The notes beneath the pieces are model-generated. The model was not told the origin of the DNA and searched no databases. It saw only the letters and a program-made list of their open reading frames with translations. DNA of 64,000 nt. It comes from Herbaspirillum sp. CF444 (GTDB lineage: Bacteria > Pseudomonadota > Gammaproteobacteria > Burkholderiales > Burkholderiaceae_D). Position numbers and translations under genes: made by a program. Of the stretch, positions 1 through 10,475 are shown piece by piece. The stretch is from NCBI RefSeq assembly GCF_000282135.1, contig NZ_AKJW01000082.1, positions 1 through 64,000 of the forward strand, given 5' to 3'. Position 1 is the stretch's first letter. Each line of letters starts with the position of its first letter.

Positions 1-23
1 AAAGTCAGGACCCAGCGTCGTCC
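1..23. repeat. Partial copy of a dispersed repeat
   Basis: The first bases (AAGTCAGGACCCAGCGTCGT) match, with one change, the reverse complement of the right arm of the inverted repeat at 21332-21366 (GTCAGGACCCAGTGTCGT). This suggests a family of dispersed intergenic repeats. The copy is cut by the window edge. Confidence 0.5.
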
Positions 24-148
24 CGGCGTCCGCCACGACAAATGAACGCCAATCGTCATTGAGCGTTCTCCATCCTCAATTACAATCGCCTCTCGGCCAC
101 GCCACCATATCGCCACCTCGCCAACGACCAACGCAAAGACTCCATCCG

Positions 149-775
149 ATGACCAGCCCGACCATCCTGCAAGCGACCGACCTGACTTTCAACTATCCCG
201 AGCGTGAACTGTTCAACCAGCTCTCGCTCGCCATCCCCGCCGGCGTCACCATCATCCGCGGCGGCGACGGCCGCGGCAAAACCAGCCTGATCCGCCTGCT
301 GGCCGGCGAACTGAAAGCACACAGCGGCCAACTGGCCATCAACGGCATCCGCCTGGATGAACAGGGCGCGCAATACAAGCAGCAGGTCTACTACGTCGAC
401 CCGCGTACGGAAACGTTCGACCAGATGACGGTGCCGGAATATTTTGCGTCGGTGCGGGCGCGGTTTCCCGACTTTGACGATGCGGTGCTGCCGGAATTAT
501 TGGAAGGCCTGTCGCTGACGCCGCATGTAGAGAAGAAGCTGTTCATGCTGTCGACCGGCAGCAAGCGCAAGGTGTATCTGGCGGGGGCGTTTGCTGCGGG
601 TGCGGTGGTGAATTTGCTGGATGATCCGTTTGCGGGGTTGGACAAGGGATCGATCAACTTTGTGTGCGAAGTGCTGGCGGATTTTGCGGAGCAGGGTGAG
701 CAGGTATGGGTCGCAAGTTTTTATGAGACGCCGCCTGAAATCCCGACAACCAGCATCATCGATCTGGGCGACTAA
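149..775 (+). CDS. ABC transporter ATPase-like protein with degenerate motifs
   Basis: 208 residues, the length of a lone ABC nucleotide-binding domain. Walker A is intact (GGDGRGKTS) and a shortened signature LSTGSKRK is followed by Walker B (NLLDDPFAGLD). The residue after the Walker B aspartate is Asp instead of the usual catalytic Glu, the Q-loop lacks its Gln (VYYVDPRTETF), and no switch His is visible (VWVASFYETP). ATP binding looks possible but hydrolysis may be slow. An in-frame ATG at 59 would add 30 low-complexity residues; I prefer 149 because the ABC fold (ILQATDLTFNY) begins just after it. No membrane partner gene is adjacent in the window; one could lie to the left. The substrate is unknown. 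Confidence 0.75.
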   Translation: MTSPTILQATDLTFNYPERELFNQLSLAIPAGVTIIRGGDGRGKTSLIRLLAGELKAHSGQLAINGIRLDEQGAQYKQQVYYVDPRTETFDQMTVPEYFASVRARFPDFDDAVLPELLEGLSLTPHVEKKLFMLSTGSKRKVYLAGAFAAGAVVNLLDDPFAGLDKGSINFVCEVLADFAEQGEQVWVASFYETPPEIPTTSIIDLGD

Positions 776-793
776 GGCTAAGACTAAAACAGG

Positions 794-1105
794 TCAGCGA
801 CGCCGATAACTTTTATCGCCGTTGTCCGTATAACAAAACTGCCCGCCGCGCGGGCCAGTGCAATAGCGATGGCTGCGACAACTACAGCCATCTTCGTCAT
901 CCTTCGCAAGCGGCATCAGCCGCTGCTGGTTGGACATGGAACAGACCTTCTTTGACGCGCTGACAGAGCCGTCATTGCAAATAAAGTCAGCACCGGCACA
1001 GTGAGAGACGCCGCCCTTTTTCCCTGAACAAGGCGTGTTGGCCGCGACGGCGGATTGATGAAACGCGGCAAGAACCAGCGCGAGCAAAAACCCAACGGTC
1101 TTCAT
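794..1105 (-). CDS. Small secreted cysteine-rich protein, unknown function
   Basis: 103 residues beginning with a clear signal peptide (MKTVGFLLALVLAAF, cleavage probably after SAVAA). The mature part has about eight cysteines, which suggests disulfides in the periplasm or outside the cell. It ends with a Gly/Arg-rich tail CTGPRGGQFCYTDNGDKSY followed by three Arg. I know similar tGPRGG...G-K..Y tails in small bacterial and phage proteins but cannot assign a function. The start was chosen because AAGGAAGGGAACGGG precedes the ATG at the normal distance; an upstream in-frame ATG at 1153 would bury the signal peptide. Confidence 0.7.
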   Translation of the reverse strand: MKTVGFLLALVLAAFHQSAVAANTPCSGKKGGVSHCAGADFICNDGSVSASKKVCSMSNQQRLMPLAKDDEDGCSCRSHRYCTGPRGGQFCYTDNGDKSYRRR

Positions 1106-1162
1106 CCCGTTCCCTTCCTTTTTATTATTGATTGCGAGCCGACTTGGCAACACAGTCTCGCG

Positions 1163-1609
1163 CTAGCCGGGAATATTCGGCTCCACCAGATTGGCCAGCT
1201 GCGCCAGTGACTCTTGCCAGCCGAGATAGCACATCTCCACCGGAATGACCTCCGGAATCCCCGACTGCGTAATGCGCACTTCCGTGCCGGTCAAGACCGG
1301 CTTCAACTTCACCGTCACCAGCAATTCGCCAGGCAGATTTGGATCGTCGAACTTGTCGGTGTAGCGAACCAGTTCACCCGGCACCAGCTCCTTGTACTTA
1401 CCACCGAAAGAGTGGCCGTTGCCGCTGGTGAAATTCGAAAACGACATGCGGAAGGTGCCGCCAACTTTAGCCTCCAGATGCTCCACGGTGCAGGTGAAGC
1501 CGTAGGGCGGGAGCCATTTGGCAAGGGCGGCTGCGTCGGTGAAGGCGCGGTAGATTTTGTCGGGGGTTGTGCGGAGGATGCGGTGGAGTTCTACGGTTCC
1601 TGTGGACAT
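1163..1609 (-). CDS. SRPBCC/AHSA1-family protein
   Basis: 148 residues of the START-like AHSA1 (activator of Hsp90 ATPase homologue) fold: the N-terminal strand/helix with TPDKIYRAFTDAAALAKWLPP, the G-G-TFRM-F strand, and the C-terminal helix ending CYLGWQESLAQLANLVEP. These stand-alone domains bind hydrophobic ligands in a helix-grip cavity; their cellular roles are usually unknown. The start at 1609 is supported by a GGAGAA ribosome site a few bases upstream. A longer reading to 1723 has no family similarity in its first 38 residues. The gene is followed by the small secreted protein on the same strand with a gap of 57 bp. Confidence 0.85.
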   Translation of the reverse strand: MSTGTVELHRILRTTPDKIYRAFTDAAALAKWLPPYGFTCTVEHLEAKVGGTFRMSFSNFTSGNGHSFGGKYKELVPGELVRYTDKFDDPNLPGELLVTVKLKPVLTGTEVRITQSGIPEVIPVEMCYLGWQESLAQLANLVEPNIPG

Positions 1610-1807
1610 GGTTTTTCTCCTTTGAGGCTGGCTTCTCTTAAGGGAAGTTTTAATTGTTGTGGATGAGCAGAAATTTAAGAATTTCAAGCAACTTAGTGTG
1701 TCCGCTTTGGCAGCAGAGCTCATATTTTATGACACTTAAATTCCATGCCAAAGCGCATCAGATTAAATGGCAACTCCTACAAGATGCAGAGAGGCTACGT
1801 ACTTGAA

Positions 1808-2932
1808 TCAATCCTCATCGGCTAATTTTCCATACATTTTTTTCAGTTCGTTAAGCTCAACGACAAGTCCTCTTGCTGCTAAATCATTTTTCCGTAGCTG
1901 CCATAAAAATCTCAAAGGATCGTTTTTCTGATCGGCTCGCGCATGGTGAAGTAAGCGATGGCAATTTGCGCACAAAGCGACGATGTTTTCTTCTACGTCT
2001 AGACTGTGCGGAAACTGCCCCTGCTTACTCAACGGAACTAGATGGTGCGCTTCTACATATGTCATCCCCGTCTTCTTCCAGAGGAAAGAACTATGCACAC
2101 CTGCGCCTCCCGACAACGCGCATACCCCATTCGACATTGAAATCGCCCGCGCACTCACATTCGCCGAGCGTGAAAATACTTCGCGTCCCGATGACTTTAT
2201 CTTACGTGGGGGAGGCTGAGGCCCGTTTGTAGATGGTTCTTTGGGAACCGTCTTTAGAGTTGCCTCAACAGCTTTGACGAACTCATCATTGGATATTTCA
2301 GTGTTCGCGTCGACTAAGGAATGTGGGTATTTCTCCCATAACTCGCTATACGCCTGCAACAGGATCCGCACGTCGTTTTCCAGTTTAGCTTGCGAAGGGA
2401 GATCATCGGCGAAGTACTCTTTCGCCCAAATGGAGCCGAACTCATATCCTGTTGAAAGCGTGCCATTGGTTCTTAAATCGATAGGCCCTGTAGTAAAACC
2501 TTCTGGGACCGGGCCGAGCTCGAGAACTGCCTGCTGCGCACAGTCTTGTAACTTTCGATACGCGAGATCGAACGAACCATAGCGAGTTTCAAAGGCAGTA
2601 AACGCTTGATTCAGCGTCAAGTACACGGAAGACATGTCCTCTGAAAATAGTAGGACGATGTAGTAACCCTCTAGCGCTGATTTCGTGATGGAGCGCTTGA
2701 ATATTGCCACCCAGGGGACGTGGGCAAAGGTTCGATTTGGCTCGCCAATTGAGCCCTTGGTAAGCCACTCGGTAGAGATATATCCGCTCCTCTCTACACA
2801 CTCTAGAAAGAATCCCGGGATACTTTTCCGTATGGCCTCCACAAGAGAGGGTATTTCAACATTTCGTGGAACGCGCCCATATTTTTCTTTTGCTGGCAGA
2901 TATTCTGCGAAGACTGTTTTTAGTTCTATCAT
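1808..2932 (-). CDS. McrB-N-terminal-like (DUF3578) / HNH endonuclease fusion
   Basis: 374 residues. The N-terminal half (about 20-190) resembles the MrcB/DUF3578 DNA-recognition domain (VPWVAIFKRSIT, GYYIVLLFSEDMSSVYLTLNQ, then a GSIWAKEY segment). The C-terminal part (about 270-340) is a complete HNH nuclease: CALSG, EAHHLVPLS, ENIVALCANCHRLLHH, containing the metal-binding His pair, Asn and the Zn-binding Cys. Such proteins are modification-dependent or site-specific endonucleases that cut foreign DNA. It is divergent from the GIY-YIG gene and at the left end of an AT-rich block that ends with a methyltransferase. It could be a stand-alone type IV enzyme or a second nuclease of the adjacent system; the sequence does not decide. 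Confidence 0.8.
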   Translation of the reverse strand: MIELKTVFAEYLPAKEKYGRVPRNVEIPSLVEAIRKSIPGFFLECVERSGYISTEWLTKGSIGEPNRTFAHVPWVAIFKRSITKSALEGYYIVLLFSEDMSSVYLTLNQAFTAFETRYGSFDLAYRKLQDCAQQAVLELGPVPEGFTTGPIDLRTNGTLSTGYEFGSIWAKEYFADDLPSQAKLENDVRILLQAYSELWEKYPHSLVDANTEISNDEFVKAVEATLKTVPKEPSTNGPQPPPRKIKSSGREVFSRSANVSARAISMSNGVCALSGGAGVHSSFLWKKTGMTYVEAHHLVPLSKQGQFPHSLDVEENIVALCANCHRLLHHARADQKNDPLRFLWQLRKNDLAARGLVVELNELKKMYGKLADED

Positions 2933-3129
2933 TTATCTTTTTCTAGTCATAGGAGTAGGTCTTACTTGACTAAAAATCAAATAATTGCGATAAATGATAA
3001 GTAAATATTCTGTTTCGTGCAGAGTGAATGTAATGAACTTGGACTACTTGGCGAGTAGTTAAGTAATTGTTGCGTTTTATTACCCATGTTAAATTGCGAA
3101 ATAAATCTAATAACTATTGGAAAAATTTC
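2933..3129. promoter_or_regulatory. Divergent promoter region of the restriction island, with inverted repeats
   Basis: AT-rich gap between two divergent nuclease genes. It carries TTACTTGACTA at 2962-2972 facing TAGTTAAGTAA at 3056-3066 (one mismatch) and a tighter inverted repeat ACTACT-TGGCG-AGTAGT at 3043-3059. These could be operators coordinating both genes. No controller (C-protein) gene was found nearby, and no clear -35/-10 pair stands out. Confidence 0.35.
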
Positions 3130-4032
3130 GTGCCAACAGGTAAATCTATTCGCATATATCTCGCTGATGCCACGGTTACAGGAGTTCGATTTGCCGAATT
3201 AGTGAACTGGACGGGGCAAGGACTTGCTTGCCCGAGAAATAGATTGAGCGATTTGGCAAATTGGTCGGAAGCCTCAAAACCAGGGGTCTATTTTTTATTC
3301 GAAGGTCGTTCGAATGATACAAAGTCTCTGGCCTACATTGGTGAATCAGAGAATGTGCTAGAGCGGCTAACAACGCATGATCGTCAGAAAGAATTTTGGA
3401 GTGAAGTCGTTATCTTTAGCAGTAAGGATGACAATCTGACTAAGGCACACGTCAAATACCTTGAATCTTCTCTAGTTGCATTAGCTAAGGATGCGGATCG
3501 ATATCAACTAGAGAACGGCAATATTCCGACTGCATCTAGCTTACCTCGAGCAGATCGCGATGCAATGGAAGAGTTTATTGAGAATAGTCGTATGGTCCTT
3601 GGTGTGTTGGGATACACGATTCTGGAGCCGCTGCTGCCGTCAAATCGGCAAAGGAAGGATGGCGCCAATGCTATCGAACTAGATTCTAGGGATAGTCCAC
3701 TGATGGATCTGAGTTTCACTATTAGTGGACTAGTAGCAAGAGGTGCGCTGACGAACGAAGGTTTCGTCTTAAAGAAGGGGGCCCAGCTCTCCAAAGGCCA
3801 AAGTGAGAGCATGCCGACCAAACTAGCTAGTCTTAAGGCCCAACTCATTACCGAAGGCAGCTTAATCGAGTGCTCAGATTATTTTCTGGCCAATAGTGAT
3901 CTACTGCTTAGTTCCTCAAGTTATGCAGCGGCTCTGGTTGCTGGGACATCTCGGAGCGGACCACAAAGTTGGAAGACATCTGATGGCCAAACATTAAAGC
4001 AGAAAGAGGACGCTTCTTTACTCATAAAGTAA
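3130..4032 (+). CDS. GIY-YIG nuclease-family protein with DUF4357
   Basis: 300 residues from a GTG start. The GIY-YIG core is at residues about 50-140: GVYFLFEG, AYIGES, the Arg of VLERLTTH, and the helix KAHVKYLESSLVALA with the catalytic Glu. The C-terminal 80 residues (ISGLVARGALTNEGFVLKKG...) match the DUF4357 pattern, a common partner of this subfamily in restriction loci. These proteins are thought to cut or bind DNA; their targets are mostly unknown. I chose GTG 3130 because the family begins with a short strand (SIRIYLADATVTGVRF) and GGAAAAA precedes it; a TTG at 3067 gives a 21-residue extension that is Lys/Asn-rich. Divergent from the HNH gene. Confidence 0.75.
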   Translation: MPTGKSIRIYLADATVTGVRFAELVNWTGQGLACPRNRLSDLANWSEASKPGVYFLFEGRSNDTKSLAYIGESENVLERLTTHDRQKEFWSEVVIFSSKDDNLTKAHVKYLESSLVALAKDADRYQLENGNIPTASSLPRADRDAMEEFIENSRMVLGVLGYTILEPLLPSNRQRKDGANAIELDSRDSPLMDLSFTISGLVARGALTNEGFVLKKGAQLSKGQSESMPTKLASLKAQLITEGSLIECSDYFLANSDLLLSSSSYAAALVAGTSRSGPQSWKTSDGQTLKQKEDASLLIK

Positions 4033-4220
4033 CACTAAGCGCCTCAACCTCGTCATGGCCCCAAGTCCTTTAAATCGTGTTTCGCTGACTTCTCTTTAGA
4101 GTATCGCGAACAAAATCGTTTGTAGCTCAAGCGTTTAGACGCCGTAGAGTTCTTAAGGTGTGTTTAGCATTAGAAGCCAGTCAGCGCTCGTTGTATTTGC
4201 ACTGAAGACATAAATAAAAA

Positions 4221-5135
4221 ATGAATACTCAGCAAATAATCTCGCTAGCATCAAACTACTTAAACGGCTTACGGGGACATGAGTTTGACGTTCTTGAAGT
4301 CTCCAAGCCCGTGTCACCAGACGCGGCCGTTAATCTAGCAAAAATTGTTTCGAAACTGTCCCCTCTTGTTGGGAATCTTATCGAATTTAATAGCTGTGAA
4401 TACCTTAACGATCAGGATGGATTCGAGGAACTCGGCCACTGGGTTCGGCAAGACCCTGGTTTTCCAGACACCATTTTTGCAGGAAATGTTTTTCCGACCC
4501 CTGGCTTTGAAATAAAAGCTTGGTTTCCGCTTGCGACAGAAATCACGGCACGATTTAAAGATAGTCAAGATCATTTTGCAAGCGACCAAACATATGTCGC
4601 AATGCTTGCTTGGTTACCGGAAAATTTGATTTTTGGTAAGCCAAAAATTATTGACATTATGGTCGCGTCAGGTGCCTCTATTTCGATGGCTCGAGATAAC
4701 CATTACCATAGCCCACCAGATTATTTGGTGCTTGAGCCTGGAGACACTAGCGATAGGACAAGCAATCTACAACAGACCAATACCAACGGATATAAATTTC
4801 AAGGCACTTCGGCTGAATTCGCCCAAGCTCAACAGTTAGTCGACAGCTGGGGAGAAGATGGTCGAAGATACAGTACTTCGGCCGAATATCATCGCTTACT
4901 ACGAACTTTGATAGAAAGATTCCCCTATCGTTTAGACACGAATTTCGCAAAGATGGATAGGATTGCCCATCCAGATATCGAACGTTTTAAATCTCGAGTC
5001 TACGGCACCACGTTTCATGGAAAAACTATCGGCGAATGGAATAGACTCTTGTCCAAAGGAGACAATTGGGCGATCAAAGTCGCATTGGAACAAGAATTAG
5101 GTATCATCGAAGAAGGCCGAACGCCCGTTGAATAA
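4221..5135 (+). CDS. Putative restriction endonuclease, PD-(D/E)XK type
   Basis: 304 residues, no strong family name recognised. A textbook PD-(D/E)XK catalytic core can be read: Pro82-Asp83 (GFPDTIF), then Glu97-Ile-Lys99 (PGFEIKAWFPL) 13 residues later, as in type II restriction enzymes. The gene is convergent with the DNA methyltransferase only 20 bp away, the usual arrangement of a type II restriction-modification pair. Codon use is clearly more AT-rich than in gyrB/dnaN next door, pointing to horizontal acquisition. The cleavage site cannot be told from sequence. A 188-bp gap separates it from the GIY-YIG gene and shows no clear terminator. Confidence 0.7.
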   Translation: MNTQQIISLASNYLNGLRGHEFDVLEVSKPVSPDAAVNLAKIVSKLSPLVGNLIEFNSCEYLNDQDGFEELGHWVRQDPGFPDTIFAGNVFPTPGFEIKAWFPLATEITARFKDSQDHFASDQTYVAMLAWLPENLIFGKPKIIDIMVASGASISMARDNHYHSPPDYLVLEPGDTSDRTSNLQQTNTNGYKFQGTSAEFAQAQQLVDSWGEDGRRYSTSAEYHRLLRTLIERFPYRLDTNFAKMDRIAHPDIERFKSRVYGTTFHGKTIGEWNRLLSKGDNWAIKVALEQELGIIEEGRTPVE

Positions 5136-5155
5136 CTGGCCGCCCAAATTCATAG

Positions 5156-6202
5156 TTACTTAAATCGTGATAACCCAATTTGGAAATATGTTGCATCCAG
5201 TTCTGCTGCATAAGCTTTTCTGTTGATTTTTTGCGCAGCTAAACTCGCAGAAAATAGGCCACCGAAAGGCTCCCAAACGACATGTTCAGGATCACTGGAC
5301 GCACTTATAATCTGAGTCATTAGATCTAGTGGCTTCTGATTCAAATGTGCTGCTTTCCCAGAAATTTCTGGGACCTTAATTCGCTCAGCACCTTTCAATG
5401 GGTTCCGTTCCCACACATTTGTAACCCCCATAGGACAATGGAAAATAGATCGCATCTTAATCCAATCATCTTTTGTCATAGGTGACTGACCATTCTGCGA
5501 GAAATACGGCCGCCCATCTGGATTGCCATGTTTGTTGGCATAAGTAGCCATTTTCTCGAACATTTCTGGAGGCGGATAGTACCAAAGATGTCCCTGATCA
5601 AGATACTTACGGACGGCTACATCCGCTACCTCACACGCCTCATTTGCTCGCTTCATCGGAAGTCCTGTTCTCTTCCATTCTCGATACAGCCATTTCTGAA
5701 GGGTCAATGAGTCAATTTTAGGTTCAAATACGTACTGTACGCACACCTCCGTGACTACTGGGAACCGGCGGATTTTTGCAGTGTTCACGTTACCAGCAAT
5801 ATGGGCACGCCCCTTGTTCCATGTATTAGCATTGACATATCGCCAGCCGTGCTGTTCTAAGATTGGGTGAGTCACCGCCCAACCTATTTCGGAATTCCAA
5901 AACCACAATGTGGTTTGAGCACTCGAAAATTCGCTCCAAGCTTTGATATGGGGAGCATACCAATTAGCTACCCCCATATGGTCTGATGTGTCCCCTTCAA
6001 AACCGAGAATTCCATAAGCCCCATCAGAAATGATCACATGTGGTGGAGCCCACTCAGTGTAGTAGTCAAGACTGTTCCCATGAAATAAATGCGTGTTGCC
6101 ATTGCTCCAGCGATTAGTTTCTGGCGTTGAACTTAGCTTCACGGCTTTGCCTCGTCCAACGGTACTTGTAGAGACGTTTCTCTTCGCTATAGATTCGGTC
6201 AT
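5156..6202 (-). CDS. Beta-class DNA methyltransferase (N4-cytosine or N6-adenine)
   Basis: 348 residues. Catalytic motif IV comes first (SDGAYG at 59-64), a long target-recognition region follows, then motif X (AHLNQKPLDLMTQII, about 286-300) and the SAM-binding motif I (EPFGGLFSAS, about 311-320). This IV-TRD-X-I order is that of beta-class amino methyltransferases. Motif IV is unusual: DGAY replaces the common (D/N/S)PP(Y/F). It likely protects host DNA from the convergent PD-(D/E)XK nuclease. Start ATG at 6202. The gene ends the AT-rich island; only 95 bp separate it from the gyrB stop codon. The recognition site is not predictable here. Confidence 0.85.
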   Translation of the reverse strand: MTESIAKRNVSTSTVGRGKAVKLSSTPETNRWSNGNTHLFHGNSLDYYTEWAPPHVIISDGAYGILGFEGDTSDHMGVANWYAPHIKAWSEFSSAQTTLWFWNSEIGWAVTHPILEQHGWRYVNANTWNKGRAHIAGNVNTAKIRRFPVVTEVCVQYVFEPKIDSLTLQKWLYREWKRTGLPMKRANEACEVADVAVRKYLDQGHLWYYPPPEMFEKMATYANKHGNPDGRPYFSQNGQSPMTKDDWIKMRSIFHCPMGVTNVWERNPLKGAERIKVPEISGKAAHLNQKPLDLMTQIISASSDPEHVVWEPFGGLFSASLAAQKINRKAYAAELDATYFQIGLSRFK

Positions 6203-6297
6203 CCGAATTTCCTTAAAAACGTCCTAACTTAGGATATTTCATTCTCTGCTATTGCTCACTCTCGAGGGCGTAACAGAAGAACCATTAGATGATATTT

Positions 6298-8823
<2,526 letters not shown>

Positions 8824-8931
8824 CTAACGGAACTGCCTGACTAAATACTAAGAAACTGCAAGGAAACTGCAACTGAACTACAAAGGAACTGCTGAAATCG
8901 GGGATGAAACCGAATTCTTAAAAGTGGCGAA

Positions 8932-8952
8932 GGGCCGTCTTGCGCACGGCCC
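8932..8952 (-). other. GC hairpin between dnaN and gyrB
   Basis: GGGCCGT (8932-8938) pairs with ACGGCCC (8946-8952) across a 7-nt loop. On the minus strand it lies shortly after the dnaN stop, but the downstream T-tract is weak (CACTTTTAAG). It may attenuate dnaN-to-gyrB readthrough; it is not a convincing terminator. Confidence 0.35.
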
Positions 8953-8977
8953 CTCGTCTACTTTCGGCTAACTGAAA

Positions 8978-10084
8978 TCAAATGCGCATCGGCATGACGA
9001 CGTATTTGAAATCGGCATTGTCGGGAATGGTGATCAATGCGGAAGAGTTGGCGTCGCCCAGGGCGATGTTGACGTAGTCGCCCTTGAGGTTGTTCAACAC
9101 GTCGAGCAGGTAGGTGACGTTGAAACCGATGTCGACGCTGTCGCCGCCGTAGTCGATTTCGAGTTCTTCAACCGCTTCTTCCTGGTCGGCGTTGGTGGAG
9201 CTGATCTTGAGGCTGCCCGGCGCAATCACCCAGCGCACGCCCTTGAACTTGTCGCTGGTCATGATGGCTGCGCGTTGCAGCGAGCGCAGCAGCTGTTCGC
9301 GGCCGATGGTGAAGTTGTTCTTGTAGCCCTTGGGCACCACGCGGGTGTAGTCGGGGAACTTGCCTTCGACCAGCTTGGAGATCAGTTCGATGTCGGCGAA
9401 GGTCAGCTTGACCTGGTTGTTGGCGATTTCCAGTTGGACCGGGTCGTCGCTTTCGTCCAGCAGGCGCTGCAGTTCGATGATGGTCTTGCGCGGGATGATG
9501 ACTTCCTGGCGCGGGAACTCTTGCTCGGTGGCGACCTGGCAGAAGGCCAGGCGGTGACCGTCTGTCGCGACGGCGATCACGTTCTTGCCTTCGACGACCA
9601 GCAGCAGGCCGTTGAGGTAGTAGCGGATGTCTTGCTGCGCCATCGAGAAGTGGACCATGTTGAACAGGTGCTTCAGGGTCTTTTGCGGCAGCGTGACTTG
9701 CGCGTTGTAGTGCTCGGCCTGGGCGACGGTGGGGAATTCTTCGGCGGCCAGCGTTTGCAGGGCAAAACGCGACTTGCCGGATTGCACCGTCAGGCGCTTG
9801 TTGGACAGGGTGACCGTCACTTCGCCCGAGTCGGGCAGGGCGCGCAGGATGTCGAGCAATTTGCGCGCGGCGACGGTGGTGGCGGTGGCTTCGCTACCGG
9901 AGCCGACTTCGGCGTGCGTGGTGATCTGCACTTCGATGTCGGTCGAGAGGAAAGATACTTTTTCGCCGTCCTTGCGAATGAGGATATTGGCCAGAATCGG
10001 CAATGTGTGCCGACGCTCGACAATACCACTCACTATTTGCAGTGGCCGGAGAAGCGTATCTCGTTGGGTTTTGACCAATTGCAT
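8978..10084 (-). CDS. dnaN: DNA polymerase III beta sliding clamp
   Basis: 368 residues, the family length (E. coli 366). It starts MQLVKTQRDTLLRPLQ and contains the three clamp domains, with ANILIRKDGEKVSFLSTDIE in domain 1 and the conserved C-terminus YVVMPMRI. It forms a dimeric ring that tethers the polymerase to DNA. It lies between dnaA and gyrB on the same strand. Because a terminator-like hairpin lies after dnaA (10379-10414) and the gap is 391 bp, dnaN probably has its own promoter. Confidence 0.98.
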   Translation of the reverse strand: MQLVKTQRDTLLRPLQIVSGIVERRHTLPILANILIRKDGEKVSFLSTDIEVQITTHAEVGSGSEATATTVAARKLLDILRALPDSGEVTVTLSNKRLTVQSGKSRFALQTLAAEEFPTVAQAEHYNAQVTLPQKTLKHLFNMVHFSMAQQDIRYYLNGLLLVVEGKNVIAVATDGHRLAFCQVATEQEFPRQEVIIPRKTIIELQRLLDESDDPVQLEIANNQVKLTFADIELISKLVEGKFPDYTRVVPKGYKNNFTIGREQLLRSLQRAAIMTSDKFKGVRWVIAPGSLKISSTNADQEEAVEELEIDYGGDSVDIGFNVTYLLDVLNNLKGDYVNIALGDANSSALITIPDNADFKYVVMPMRI

Positions 10085-10475
10085 AGTCTCTATATCCTTG
10101 CTAGTAGTGGTTTAAAGGATGCTGAAAGCCGCTTTCAAATTCTGTCTGCAATCCGGTCTGGTCCTCCGTCTGCGCTCAGTTTTGCCGTCGTTTCTGCAAT
10201 GTGTCGCTGCAATTTGAAAACGGTTTCATTGCGGTAGCGCGGACTTGCCGTACTACATAGTGCTGTCGTGCTGCGCGACGAATCCATCCTCGCTTACGGT
10301 ATGCCCACCCAATGACATGGCGATGACTGCCGCCGTGTTGCCTGTGCTGCTGTTTGGCGGTCATGCTTTTTTGGCAACAAAAAAAGAGTCGCCGGGACAA
10401 ACCGGACCAACTCTCTCATTGTATCAAATCAACCCTTGTTCAAGGGGCAAATTAGGCTCTTTTGGAAGCCGATTC
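10085..10475. other. 391-bp dnaA-dnaN intergenic region
   Basis: No protein of a recognisable family is encoded here on either strand. The left two thirds must hold the dnaN promoter, though I see no clear consensus. The right part holds the terminator-like hairpin of dnaA. No perfect DnaA box was found. Confidence 0.5.
10379..10414 (-). terminator. Probable intrinsic terminator of dnaA
   Basis: On the minus strand AGAGT pairs with ACTCT (10410-10414 with 10385-10389), with an inner CCGG/CCGG pair, followed by seven Ts (10385-10379). The stem is interrupted, so efficiency is uncertain. Confidence 0.6.

Noticed and set aside
3043-3059. ACTACT/AGTAGT repeat as a classical restriction-modification C-box
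   Set aside because: The geometry is only partly alike and no controller-protein gene exists in the island.
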